In this document: positions 1 through 5,370 of the stretch, one piece after another | Position numbering within the stretch: the stretch's first letter is position 1 | Layout of the letters: each line of letters opens with the position of its first letter | Assembly (NCBI GenBank): GCA_031280645.1 | Contig: JAITGL010000016.1 | Location: 1-13,640 of the forward strand | DNA from: Tannerellaceae bacterium | GTDB taxonomy: Bacteria; Bacteroidota; Bacteroidia; Bacteroidales; Tannerellaceae | Direction: 5' to 3' | Length of the DNA stretch: 13,640 nt | Made by a program: the position numbers and the translations under genes | Notes under the pieces: generated by a model | Databases searched by the model: none | Told to the model about the DNA's origin: nothing | The model's input: only the letters and a program-made list of their open reading frames with translations

Positions 1-491
1 GGCAAGGCTCAAAATCCCGAAAACGTCCCTTGCCATAAGTGTGGCAAGGCTCGAAATCTCAAAAACGCAAGGCTCGAAATCTCGAAAACGTCTCTTGTCA
101 CAGCTGTGACAAGGCAAAAAATCCCCAAAACGTCTCTTGTCACAAGTGTGACAAGGCAAGAAATCTCCAAAACCTCTCTTGTCACAGCTGTGACAAGGCA
201 AGAAATCCCCCAAAAGTCTCTTGTCACAAGTGTGACAAGGCAAGAAATCTCCAAAACGTCTCTTGTCACAGCTGTGACAAGGCAAGAAATCTCGAAAACC
301 TCTCTTGTCACAAGTGTGACAAGGCACGAAATCCGAAAAACGTCTCTTGTCACAGCTGTGACAAGGCAAGAAATCTCCAAAACCTCTCTTGTCACAGCTG
401 TGACAAGGCTCGAAATCTCGAACACCTCTCTTGTCACAGCTGTGACAAGGCTCAAAATCTCGAAAACCTCTCTTGTCACAAGCGTGACAAG
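1..491. repeat. Tandem array of 42-bp units built around a 20-bp palindrome
   Basis: Eleven palindromes of 20 nt are visible, starting at 29, 94, 136, 178, 220, 262, 304, 346, 388, 430 and 472, plus the right arm of a twelfth at 1-6, so the array continues off the left edge. Ten of the eleven share the arms CTTGTCACA and TGTGACAAG around a two-base centre, GC or AG; the last has one mismatch. The intervening 22-nt spacers vary more (the common core is close to GAAATCTC followed by AAAAC). One unit is cut short: 49-71 keeps most of a spacer and only the last 4 nt of the palindrome. Because 42 is divisible by three, several frames lack stops, but I see no start context or coding signal. It is not CRISPR: the spacers are near-copies of each other. 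Function unknown; candidates are a protein-binding array, a hairpin-rich RNA, or a minisatellite. Confidence 0.95.
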
Positions 492-581
492 GCTTGAAAT
501 CCTCGAAAACGGCCTTTCAATATTTGTTTAAAGCTTCGGGATCCCGAAAAAACAGCCTTTCAACATTTGTTGAGAGGCTGT
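492..581. repeat. Two diverged units extending the array, with new palindromes
   Basis: Past 491 the same layout continues with changed sequence. A spacer-like stretch at 492-512 (starts GCTTGAAATC) is followed by a decayed inverted repeat at 513-534. A second spacer-like stretch at 535-555 carries its own 14-nt palindrome TTCGGGATCCCGAA (535-548). A strong inverted repeat follows at 556-577. Spacing is 43 nt rather than 42. The spacer resembles those of the main array (TCG..ATC.CGAAAA), while the palindrome core is CCTTTCAACA / TGTTGAGAGG instead of CTTGTCACA / TGTGACAAG. That these are ancestral or diverged units is my inference. Confidence 0.6.
547..581 (-). terminator. Intrinsic terminator downstream of cinA
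   Basis: On the minus strand a 14-bp stem (581-568 paired with 565-552, one G-T pair, 2-nt loop) is followed directly by six T residues (552-547). This is the expected form of a rho-independent terminator and lies about 155 nt past the cinA stop, closing the dnaX-ribE-cinA unit. On the plus strand the hairpin is followed by AAAGGGGG, so it should act in one direction only. Confidence 0.85.
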
Positions 582-736
582 AAAGGGGGCGCGCCGGGGC
601 TGCGGCGACTTAAGGCGGGCGACTTTTTTATTGGGGGATGAGTGGGATGTAACGGGCGATTGTTATTCGGGGGCCGGGCGGAGGGGCGGAGGGTAAAGCC
701 GCGGGCGTACGGTTTATCGCGTGGACGCCTTTCTTA
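582..736. other. GC-rich gap between cinA and its terminator; no gene seen
   Basis: This 155-nt stretch, strongly G-rich on the plus strand, lies between the cinA stop codon and the terminator. I checked the minus strand for a continuation of CinA; the translations are proline- and arginine-rich without any CinA C-terminal motif, and the space is far too short for that domain of about 150 residues. It may be a long 3' untranslated region. Confidence 0.5.
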
Positions 737-1531
737 TTATTCTTCCGAAAAATATTGTATTTGGGGGTTATCGGCTTTGCCGGCGCTTAATTCGCGCTCT
801 ATTCGGGCCAGGGATTCTTTCATCAGGCGTTCGGCTTCGGCGGAGGCTTGGGCTTGAACGGTGAGGCGGAGGCGGATCCGGCCCGACTGGGGCAGGTAGG
901 CGAGCTTGACCGCCGGGGGCAGGGCGGCCTCGAAGGGGGCGAGGCGGATGGCTAAGGCTGATTCGGTCAGGCCGGTTACGGTAAGGGTGTGGTGGGCGAT
1001 GAACGCGTCGCGGGCAAAGCGGCTCTTGAGGCGGGGGATGATTTGGCCGGTCATCATTTGCTCCATCTCAAGGGGGACGCCGGGCATCGCTACGGTTACT
1101 TTGCCGCCTGTGTCGAACCATAGCCCGGGGGCGGTGCCGGCGGGGTTGCGGAGGGGGATGGCGGCGGCGGGCGTCATGGCCTGGCTGCGGGTGAGCTCGT
1201 TCATGGCGCGGCCTCGCAGGGCGAAGAGGCGTTCGATGTCGGAGTATACCTGGCTTGAGAAGTACAGCGGGGTGTTGAAGTGGAGGCTGAGGGCGCTCTT
1301 GGTTACGTCGTCTTTGGTGGGGCCGAGCCCGCCGGTGAGGAGTACGATGGCTACGCGGCCGAGCGAGGAGGAGAGGGCGGAGAGGATGTCGGCCCGGTTG
1401 TCGCCTACAACGGCTTTGCGGGTTACCTTGAATCCTTCGGGCTCGAGGCGGCGGGCCATCCAGGCGGAGTTGGAGTCGATTACCTGGCCGATCAGCAGCT
1501 CGTCGCCTATGGCGATTATTTCGAGGTTCAA
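737..1531 (-). CDS. cinA: CinA-like nucleotide-binding protein lacking the C-terminal amidase domain
   Basis: The 264-residue product matches the N-terminal part of CinA (competence/damage-inducible protein A). It opens with the MoCF-type domain start LEIIAIGDELLIGQ at residues 3-16, has the signature TGGLGPTKDD (66-75) and AMPGVPLEME (148-157), and continues into the KH-like middle domain (about 175-255). In the family this part is associated with ADP-ribose or related nucleotide hydrolysis, while a C-terminal domain deamidates nicotinamide mononucleotide. That C-terminal domain is absent: full-length CinA is about 410 residues and this one ends after SEE with a clean TAA. The start is TTG at 1531-1529, overlapping the ribE stop as TTGA, which suggests translational coupling. 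No better in-frame ATG is available upstream. Local GC is very high (45 of 60 bases at 901-960). Family assignment is secure; biochemical role of the short form is inferred. Confidence 0.88.
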   Translation of the reverse strand: MNLEIIAIGDELLIGQVIDSNSAWMARRLEPEGFKVTRKAVVGDNRADILSALSSSLGRVAIVLLTGGLGPTKDDVTKSALSLHFNTPLYFSSQVYSDIERLFALRGRAMNELTRSQAMTPAAAIPLRNPAGTAPGLWFDTGGKVTVAMPGVPLEMEQMMTGQIIPRLKSRFARDAFIAHHTLTVTGLTESALAIRLAPFEAALPPAVKLAYLPQSGRIRLRLTVQAQASAEAERLMKESLARIERELSAGKADNPQIQYFSEE

Positions 1532-2130
1532 CGGGAGGCTGTTATGCGGGCGATGTATTTCCCTACGATGTCGAACTCGAGGTTGACGATGCTGCCGGGA
1601 ACGATGTCGCCAAAGTTGGTGTGCTCGCGGGTGTAGGGGATGATGGCTACTTCAAAGCTGTTGGGGCGCGAGTTGCATACGGTGAGGCTCACGCCGTTTA
1701 CGCATACGGAGCCTTTCTCGACGGTGAGGTAGCCTTGTTTTACCATCTCGGGCGAGGTTTGGTACTCGAAGGCGTAGTACCAGCTTCCGTTGGCTTCGCT
1801 TACGGCGGCGCAGCGGGCGGTTTGGTCGACGTGGCCTTGTACGATGTGGCCGTCGAGCCTTCCGTTGATCATCATGCTGCGCTCGAGGTTCACGCGGCTG
1901 CCTGCGCTGAGCAGGCCGAGGTTGGAGCGCTCGAGGGTTTCGCGGATGGCGGTTACGGCGTATGTGGAGCCGCTGGTTTCTACTACGGTCAGGCATACGC
2001 CGTTGTGGGATACGCTTTGGTCGGGGCGGAGCTCGGATGCGAACGAGCATTTTATTGTGAGGTGGATGTTATCCTTGTCCTCGCGGATGGCCGTTACCTG
2101 GGCGGCTTCTTCTACTATTCCTGAAAACAT
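1528..2130 (-). CDS. ribE: Riboflavin synthase, alpha chain
   Basis: The 200-residue protein catalyses the last step of riboflavin synthesis, dismutation of two 6,7-dimethyl-8-ribityllumazine molecules into riboflavin and a pyrimidinedione, in the cytoplasm as a trimer. It shows the usual two lumazine-binding repeats. The first begins MFSGIVEE at the N terminus with NGVCLTV at 43-49; the second holds GHIVQGHVD (94-102) and NGVSLTV (145-151). Length is normal for the family (about 195-220). The ATG at 2130 starts exactly at the conserved MFSGIVE. It lies 51 nt downstream of dnaX and overlaps cinA by 4 nt, so it is the middle gene of a three-gene leftward operon. No FMN riboswitch or other rib genes are seen nearby; the remaining pathway must be encoded elsewhere. 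The symbol ribE follows common usage; some genomes call it ribC. Confidence 0.96.
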   Translation of the reverse strand: MFSGIVEEAAQVTAIREDKDNIHLTIKCSFASELRPDQSVSHNGVCLTVVETSGSTYAVTAIRETLERSNLGLLSAGSRVNLERSMMINGRLDGHIVQGHVDQTARCAAVSEANGSWYYAFEYQTSPEMVKQGYLTVEKGSVCVNGVSLTVCNSRPNSFEVAIIPYTREHTNFGDIVPGSIVNLEFDIVGKYIARITASR

Positions 2131-2181
2131 TTTGTGTATTGATTATTGTGGGTTATTATGTTTGATCTGGTGCGCGGGGGG

Positions 2182-3849
2182 TTAGTCGGGGCGGAGGTTA
2201 AATTCGTCTTTCAGCTTGCCGAGGGCGGGGTTAACGCTGTAAAGGTGCTGAAATTTCTCGGCCGGGGTGTAGGCTTTTTTCTTGCCGGAGGCTTCGCTTA
2301 CGCGGATGCTCATCTGTACTTTGCAGTTTTTGAGTTCGCGCCGGAGGTATGGCAGTAGCTTAACGCTTTCGTTGAGGAGCTCGTCTTGCTGTATGGTGTT
2401 GTAAACGGGTACTTCAAATAAGTATTTTTCGAGCAGTACGGGTTTGCTGTTGGCCATGGCGCCTTTGAGGTAGGCATTGTCGCCGATTTGGGAGGCGTAT
2501 GCGTCCCATTGCTTTATGAGGTCGGCTTCGGTAAAGGGCGTTACGGCGTTTGATTCTTCGGCTGGGGGCTTGTCGGGCGGAGCTGTGTCTTCGTTCGTGC
2601 GGGCGATATTTTTGATGGAGGTGTTGGGTAGCAGGCTGGAGGCTCGCGGAGCGGCGGCGGGCTGGGCTGCGGCTGGGGAGGCTTGGGTTGCTTGCGGTTG
2701 CGCGGCGGGCGCGGCTTGGGCTTGGGGCTGCGTTTGCGGGGCTACTGCGGCCGGGGCGCTTGTAAGGCGGCAGAGCTGCATCATGGCGAGTTCGAGGAGC
2801 AGGCGCTTGTTGCGGCTGGCGCGGTAGTTCATATCGCAGTTGTTGGAGATTTCGATGGCTCGGAAAAGGAGTTCTTCGGAGCAGCGGCGGGCTATGTTTT
2901 TGTATCGCTCGCGAATGGAGGCGCCTACTTCAAAGAGTATAATGGTGGCTTCGTCGCGGCACATGAGCAGGTCGCGGAAGTGCGACGCCAGGCCGGTTAT
3001 TATGTTATGGCCGTCGAATCCTTTAGAGAGGATTTCGTTCAAAACCAGAACGGCCGAGCGGGCGTCGGATTTTAATATATCTTCTGTAAGGCGGAAATAG
3101 TATTCGTAGTCGAGAACGTTAAGGTTATTAATAACCGACTGGTAGCTGATTTCGCCTCCGGAGAAGCTGGCTACCTGGTCGAATATCGACAGCGCGTCGC
3201 GCATGCCTCCGTCGGCTTTTTGCGCAATAACCTGCAAGGCTTCGGGCTCGGCTTTTACGCCTTCGCTTCCGGCCACGTATTCCAGGTGTTCTACCATGTC
3301 GGCGATAGAGATTCGGGAGAAGTCGTATATCTGGCATCGCGAGAGGATGGTGGGCAGGACCTTGTGCTTCTCGGTGGTTGCGAGGATAAAGACCGTGTGG
3401 CGCGGAGGTTCTTCGAGTGTTTTGAGGAAAGCGTTGAACGCGGAGGTGCTTAGCATATGCACTTCGTCGATGATGAAAATCTTGAACTTTCCTATCGCCG
3501 GCGGGATCAATACCTGCTCGATAAGCGCCCTGATGTCTTCAACCGAATTGTTTGAGGCTGCATCCAGTTCGTGAATACTGTAAGAGCGATGCTCGCTAAA
3601 GGCCATGCACGACTCGCATGCGTTGCAGGCCTCTCCTTCGGGCGTGGGCGCAAGGCAGTTGATGGTTTTTGCAAAGATTCGCGCGCACGAGGTTTTACCA
3701 ACGCCTCGCGGGCCGCAGAAAAGATAAGCATGCGCCAGCTTATTGGCTGCAATTGCATTCTTCAACGTTAAAACGAGTGATTTTTGGCCTACTACGCTGC
3801 GAAATGTGGAAGGGCGGTATTTCCTGGCCGATACAATATAATTATCCAT
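2182..3849 (-). CDS. dnaX: DNA polymerase III subunit tau (clamp-loader ATPase)
   Basis: DnaX is the motor subunit of the clamp loader that places the sliding clamp on DNA and ties the replicative polymerases to the fork. From the chosen start the protein has 555 residues: MDNYIVSARKYRP at the N terminus, Walker A GPRGVGKTS (46-54), a four-cysteine zinc module (C65, C75, C78, C81), the DEV box (128-130), sensor 1 around ATTEKHK (157-163) and the SRC arginine-finger motif (170-172). A low-complexity Ala/Gln/Pro linker runs about 363-415, then a C-terminal tau-type domain. The frame is open upstream to 4059, but residues before this Met resemble nothing in the family and the promoter TACCTTTG sits within that stretch, so I place the start at 3849. 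No in-frame slippery heptamer is seen near the linker that would give a gamma product. First gene of the leftward operon. Confidence 0.95.
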   Translation of the reverse strand: MDNYIVSARKYRPSTFRSVVGQKSLVLTLKNAIAANKLAHAYLFCGPRGVGKTSCARIFAKTINCLAPTPEGEACNACESCMAFSEHRSYSIHELDAASNNSVEDIRALIEQVLIPPAIGKFKIFIIDEVHMLSTSAFNAFLKTLEEPPRHTVFILATTEKHKVLPTILSRCQIYDFSRISIADMVEHLEYVAGSEGVKAEPEALQVIAQKADGGMRDALSIFDQVASFSGGEISYQSVINNLNVLDYEYYFRLTEDILKSDARSAVLVLNEILSKGFDGHNIITGLASHFRDLLMCRDEATIILFEVGASIRERYKNIARRCSEELLFRAIEISNNCDMNYRASRNKRLLLELAMMQLCRLTSAPAAVAPQTQPQAQAAPAAQPQATQASPAAAQPAAAPRASSLLPNTSIKNIARTNEDTAPPDKPPAEESNAVTPFTEADLIKQWDAYASQIGDNAYLKGAMANSKPVLLEKYLFEVPVYNTIQQDELLNESVKLLPYLRRELKNCKVQMSIRVSEASGKKKAYTPAEKFQHLYSVNPALGKLKDEFNLRPD

Positions 3850-3875
3850 AAGCAATTGACATTTTCTTGGGTGGG

Positions 3876-3883
3876 CAAAGGTA
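3876..3883 (-). promoter_or_regulatory. Bacteroidota -7 element for the dnaX-ribE-cinA operon
   Basis: On the minus strand the sequence TACCTTTG matches the TAnnTTTG -7 element of the Bacteroidota primary sigma factor and is followed by C, as is common. Transcription would begin near 3869, giving a leader of about 20 nt before the dnaX ATG at 3849. I do not find a clear TTTG at the -33 position, so the call rests on the -7 element and its location. Confidence 0.6.
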
Positions 3884-3965
3884 TAAAAATCTTTTTGCGA
3901 GTTTGCGTCGTATGTCGGTATAAGTTTTGAAAACGGGCCTCGGCGGCAATCAGGCAGTTGATAAT

Positions 3966-3995
3966 TTTGTAGCTGTCGAAAAAACATTAATTTTG
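3966..3995 (+). promoter_or_regulatory. Bacteroidota promoter for rplU-rpmA
   Basis: TTTG at 3966-3969 and TAATTTTG at 3988-3995, followed by C, are separated by 18 nt and match the TTTG / TAnnTTTG pattern of Bacteroidota promoters. Transcription would start near 4002, leaving a leader of about 75 nt before rplU. A second TAATTTTG at 3962-3969 overlaps the -33 element and could be an alternative -7 site. Confidence 0.7.
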
Positions 3996-4023
3996 CGTCC
4001 CGATTCCTAAAGGGTAAAAAAGA

Positions 4024-4039
4024 CAGTCCGGCCGGGCTG
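4024..4039 (+). promoter_or_regulatory. GC-rich inverted repeat in the rplU leader
   Basis: CAGTCCGG and CCGGGCTG form an 8-bp inverted repeat with one G-T pair, 38 nt before the rplU start and inside the predicted transcript leader. With no loop bases, the innermost pairs would have to open in RNA. It could be an autoregulatory or stabilising structure; there is no direct evidence of function. Confidence 0.35.
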
Positions 4040-4076
4040 CACCCCCGGAACATAATCAATTAATGTAAACAAATAA

Positions 4077-4400
4077 ATGTACGTAATTGTAGAGATTAAC
4101 GGCCAGCAATTTAAGGCGTCAGAAGGCAAGAAACTGTTTATTCATCATGTTAATCAGGGAGAGTTGCAAAGCGGCGACACCATTGAATTTGACAAGGTAC
4201 TGCTTGTCGATAAAGACGGCGCGGTAACCGTAGGCCTCCCAACGGTTGAGGGCGCAAAGGTTATTTGCCAAGTACTTTCCCCGATGGTAAAAGGCGACAA
4301 AGTGCTTGTTTTCCATAAGAAAAGAAGGAAAGGATACCGCAAGCTCAACGGCCACCGCCAGCAGTTTACCGAAGTGAGTATAAAAGAAATCATCGCTTAA
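4077..4400 (+). CDS. rplU: Large ribosomal subunit protein bL21
   Basis: The 107-residue protein is bL21, a 50S subunit component that binds 23S rRNA. It shows the family start [17 protein letters not shown], the central [11 protein letters not shown] segment (about 72-82) and the basic [15 protein letters not shown] stretch (about 81-100) that carries the family signature. Length is normal for the family (about 100-110). It is followed after 22 nt by rpmA, the conserved bL21-bL27 pair found across bacteria. It is transcribed rightward from a Bacteroidota promoter at 3966-3995, divergent from dnaX. The ATG at 4077 begins at the conserved N terminus, so the start is well supported. Confidence 0.97.
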   Translation: MYVIVEINGQQFKASEGKKLFIHHVNQGELQSGDTIEFDKVLLVDKDGAVTVGLPTVEGAKVICQVLSPMVKGDKVLVFHKKRRKGYRKLNGHRQQFTEVSIKEIIA

Positions 4401-4422
4401 CATTTAAAAAGGAACAAACAAA

Positions 4423-4689
4423 ATGGCACATAAAAAAGGTGTAGGAAGTTCTAAGAACGGTCGCGAATCGCATAGCAAGCGCTTGGGAGTAAAACTATTC
4501 GGCGGCGAAGCAGCCAAAGCCGGCAATATCCTGATCCGCCAGCGCGGAACCGTCCACCATCCGGGCGAAAACGTAGGCATAGGGCGCGACCATACGCTGT
4601 ACGCCCTTAAAGACGGGGTGGTAGCATTTCGTCGCAGCAAGGAAAACCGCTCATACGTATCTATCCGTGAAATAAAACCGGAAGCGTAA
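4423..4689 (+). CDS. rpmA: Large ribosomal subunit protein bL27
   Basis: The 88-residue protein is bL27, whose N terminus reaches the peptidyl-transferase centre of the 50S subunit. It begins [16 protein letters not shown], the unextended form, without the cleavable leader seen in many Firmicutes. It carries the family signature around [19 protein letters not shown] (about 35-53) and is full length. A long hairpin terminator starts 17 nt after the stop codon, so rplU-rpmA forms a two-gene operon. Confidence 0.97.
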   Translation: MAHKKGVGSSKNGRESHSKRLGVKLFGGEAAKAGNILIRQRGTVHHPGENVGIGRDHTLYALKDGVVAFRRSKENRSYVSIREIKPEA

Positions 4690-4706
4690 GGCGGCAGCAA
4701 CCTCGT

Positions 4707-4763
4707 AATTGTGGGATAGTTCTTTCGCCTGCTTAGAGGGAAGGCAACTGTCTCACAATTTTT
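4707..4763 (+). terminator. Intrinsic terminator after rpmA
   Basis: A 15-bp stem, AATTGTGGGATAGTT (4707-4721) with AACTGTCTCACAATT (4746-4760), has two G-T pairs and a 24-nt loop. It leads directly into a run of five T residues (4759-4763). It ends the rplU-rpmA transcript. The G-T pairs are in the form that is stable in rightward RNA, which supports action in that direction. Confidence 0.85.
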
Positions 4764-4785
4764 ATGTGGAAGAATCACATAAAAA
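4759..4785 (+). promoter_or_regulatory. Perfect 10-bp inverted repeat between the rpmA terminator and cdd
   Basis: TTTTTATGTG (4759-4768) and CACATAAAAA (4776-4785) are perfect complements around a 7-nt loop. The left arm includes the terminator's own T tract, so in RNA this hairpin would compete with the base of the terminator stem and its U tract. It ends 11 nt before the cdd start. It could affect readthrough into cdd or cdd translation; function is inferred. Confidence 0.45.
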
Positions 4786-4796
4786 GTATAAAGGCA

Positions 4797-5282
4797 ATGA
4801 AGGAATACACGATAGCTGCAAAAATAAAATCGGCTTCCATAAACGAACTTTCCCTCCCGCAAAAAGACCTGATAGATGCGGCTCGCAAGGCAGCGGCAAA
4901 GGCATACGCCCCCTATTCGAACTTCAGCGTAGGCGCAGCCGTACTGCTTGATAACTCAACAATAGTTACCGCGTCAAACCAGGAGAATGCCGCATATCCG
5001 TCGGGCATATGCGCCGAGCGCGTAGCTCTGTTTTACGCCGGAGCAGAGTATCCCGACCAAAAAGCCCAAGCAATTGCAATCGTAGCACTCACAGGCGGCC
5101 GATGGACAGGCCCCGTTTCGCCATGCGGAGCCTGCCGGCAGGTAATGCTCGAAACACAATCCCGATCGGGAAGCCCGATGCAAGTACTCCTTGCCGGCAA
5201 CGAAGAATGTTATCTTATCGACAACGCCGCACAACTGCTGCCGTTGGCATTTGGAGCCAAAGACTTGGCAGCCGGCAACTAA
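4797..5282 (+). CDS. cdd: Cytidine deaminase, homotetrameric type
   Basis: This 161-residue enzyme converts cytidine and deoxycytidine to uridine and deoxyuridine in pyrimidine salvage. The zinc site is intact: CAE at 72-74 supplies one cysteine ligand and the catalytic glutamate, and PCGAC (109-113) supplies the other two cysteines. The substrate-contact segment NQENAAYP (61-68) is also present. Size and the three-cysteine site fit the small tetrameric class. The frame is open from an ATG at 4764, but that codon sits in the terminator T tract and hairpin, whereas MKEYTI at 4797 resembles the N terminus usual in Bacteroidales, so I chose 4797. No clear promoter lies between the rpmA terminator and the gene, so it may depend on readthrough or on an unrecognised promoter. 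A separate promoter for clpC lies just downstream. Confidence 0.93.
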   Translation: MKEYTIAAKIKSASINELSLPQKDLIDAARKAAAKAYAPYSNFSVGAAVLLDNSTIVTASNQENAAYPSGICAERVALFYAGAEYPDQKAQAIAIVALTGGRWTGPVSPCGACRQVMLETQSRSGSPMQVLLAGNEECYLIDNAAQLLPLAFGAKDLAAGN

Positions 5283-5314
5283 AAAGAAGGGCGGCGAAAT
5301 ATTTTGGCATCCTT

Positions 5315-5346
5315 TTTGATATGATCGGAGGAGAATATTATCTTTG
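5315..5346 (+). promoter_or_regulatory. Bacteroidota promoter for the clpC-htpG unit
   Basis: TTTG at 5315-5318 and TATCTTTG at 5339-5346, followed by C, lie 20 nt apart and match both elements of the phylum's consensus. Transcription would begin near 5353, leaving a short leader of about 18 nt before clpC. A TTG in the -7 element at 5344 opens the clpC frame upstream, but it precedes the transcription start and is not a plausible start codon. Confidence 0.8.
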
Positions 5347-5370
5347 CTAAGTATTACACAAACATATTAT

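Noticed and set aside
1..491. CRISPR array
   Set aside because: The 22-nt spacers are near-copies of one another and too short, and no cas gene is in the window.
9..497. Long open frames on both strands across the repeat array, including a 14-residue repeat with a CHxC motif
   Set aside because: The 42-bp period keeps frames open automatically. The 19-nt deletion at 49-71 shifts frame, the conserved part is a palindrome on both strands, changes such as Ser to Lys at the palindrome centre are not synonymous, and there is no promoter or start context. A zinc-binding repeat protein is not excluded but is the weaker reading.
906..1586. Long plus-strand open frames across cinA and ribE
   Set aside because: They are antisense shadows caused by the very high GC of these genes and carry no recognisable domain.
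2271..2285. A-rich slippery stretch near the 3' end of dnaX (programmed frameshift for a gamma subunit)
   Set aside because: It lies close to the C terminus, after the linker and in the wrong phase for an A AAA AAG heptamer, so it would not give a gamma-like product.
3850..4059. N-terminal extension of DnaX by 70 residues
   Set aside because: The extension has no DnaX similarity, spans the predicted promoter, and the family start MDNYIVSARKYRP fits the Met at 3849.
4764..4796. Upstream ATG for cdd at 4764
   Set aside because: It sits in the terminator T tract and within the hairpin, and the extra 11 residues are not part of the cytidine deaminase family.
5344..5370. TTG start for clpC at 5344
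   Set aside because: It is inside the promoter -7 element and upstream of the predicted transcription start; ATG at 5371 fits the family.
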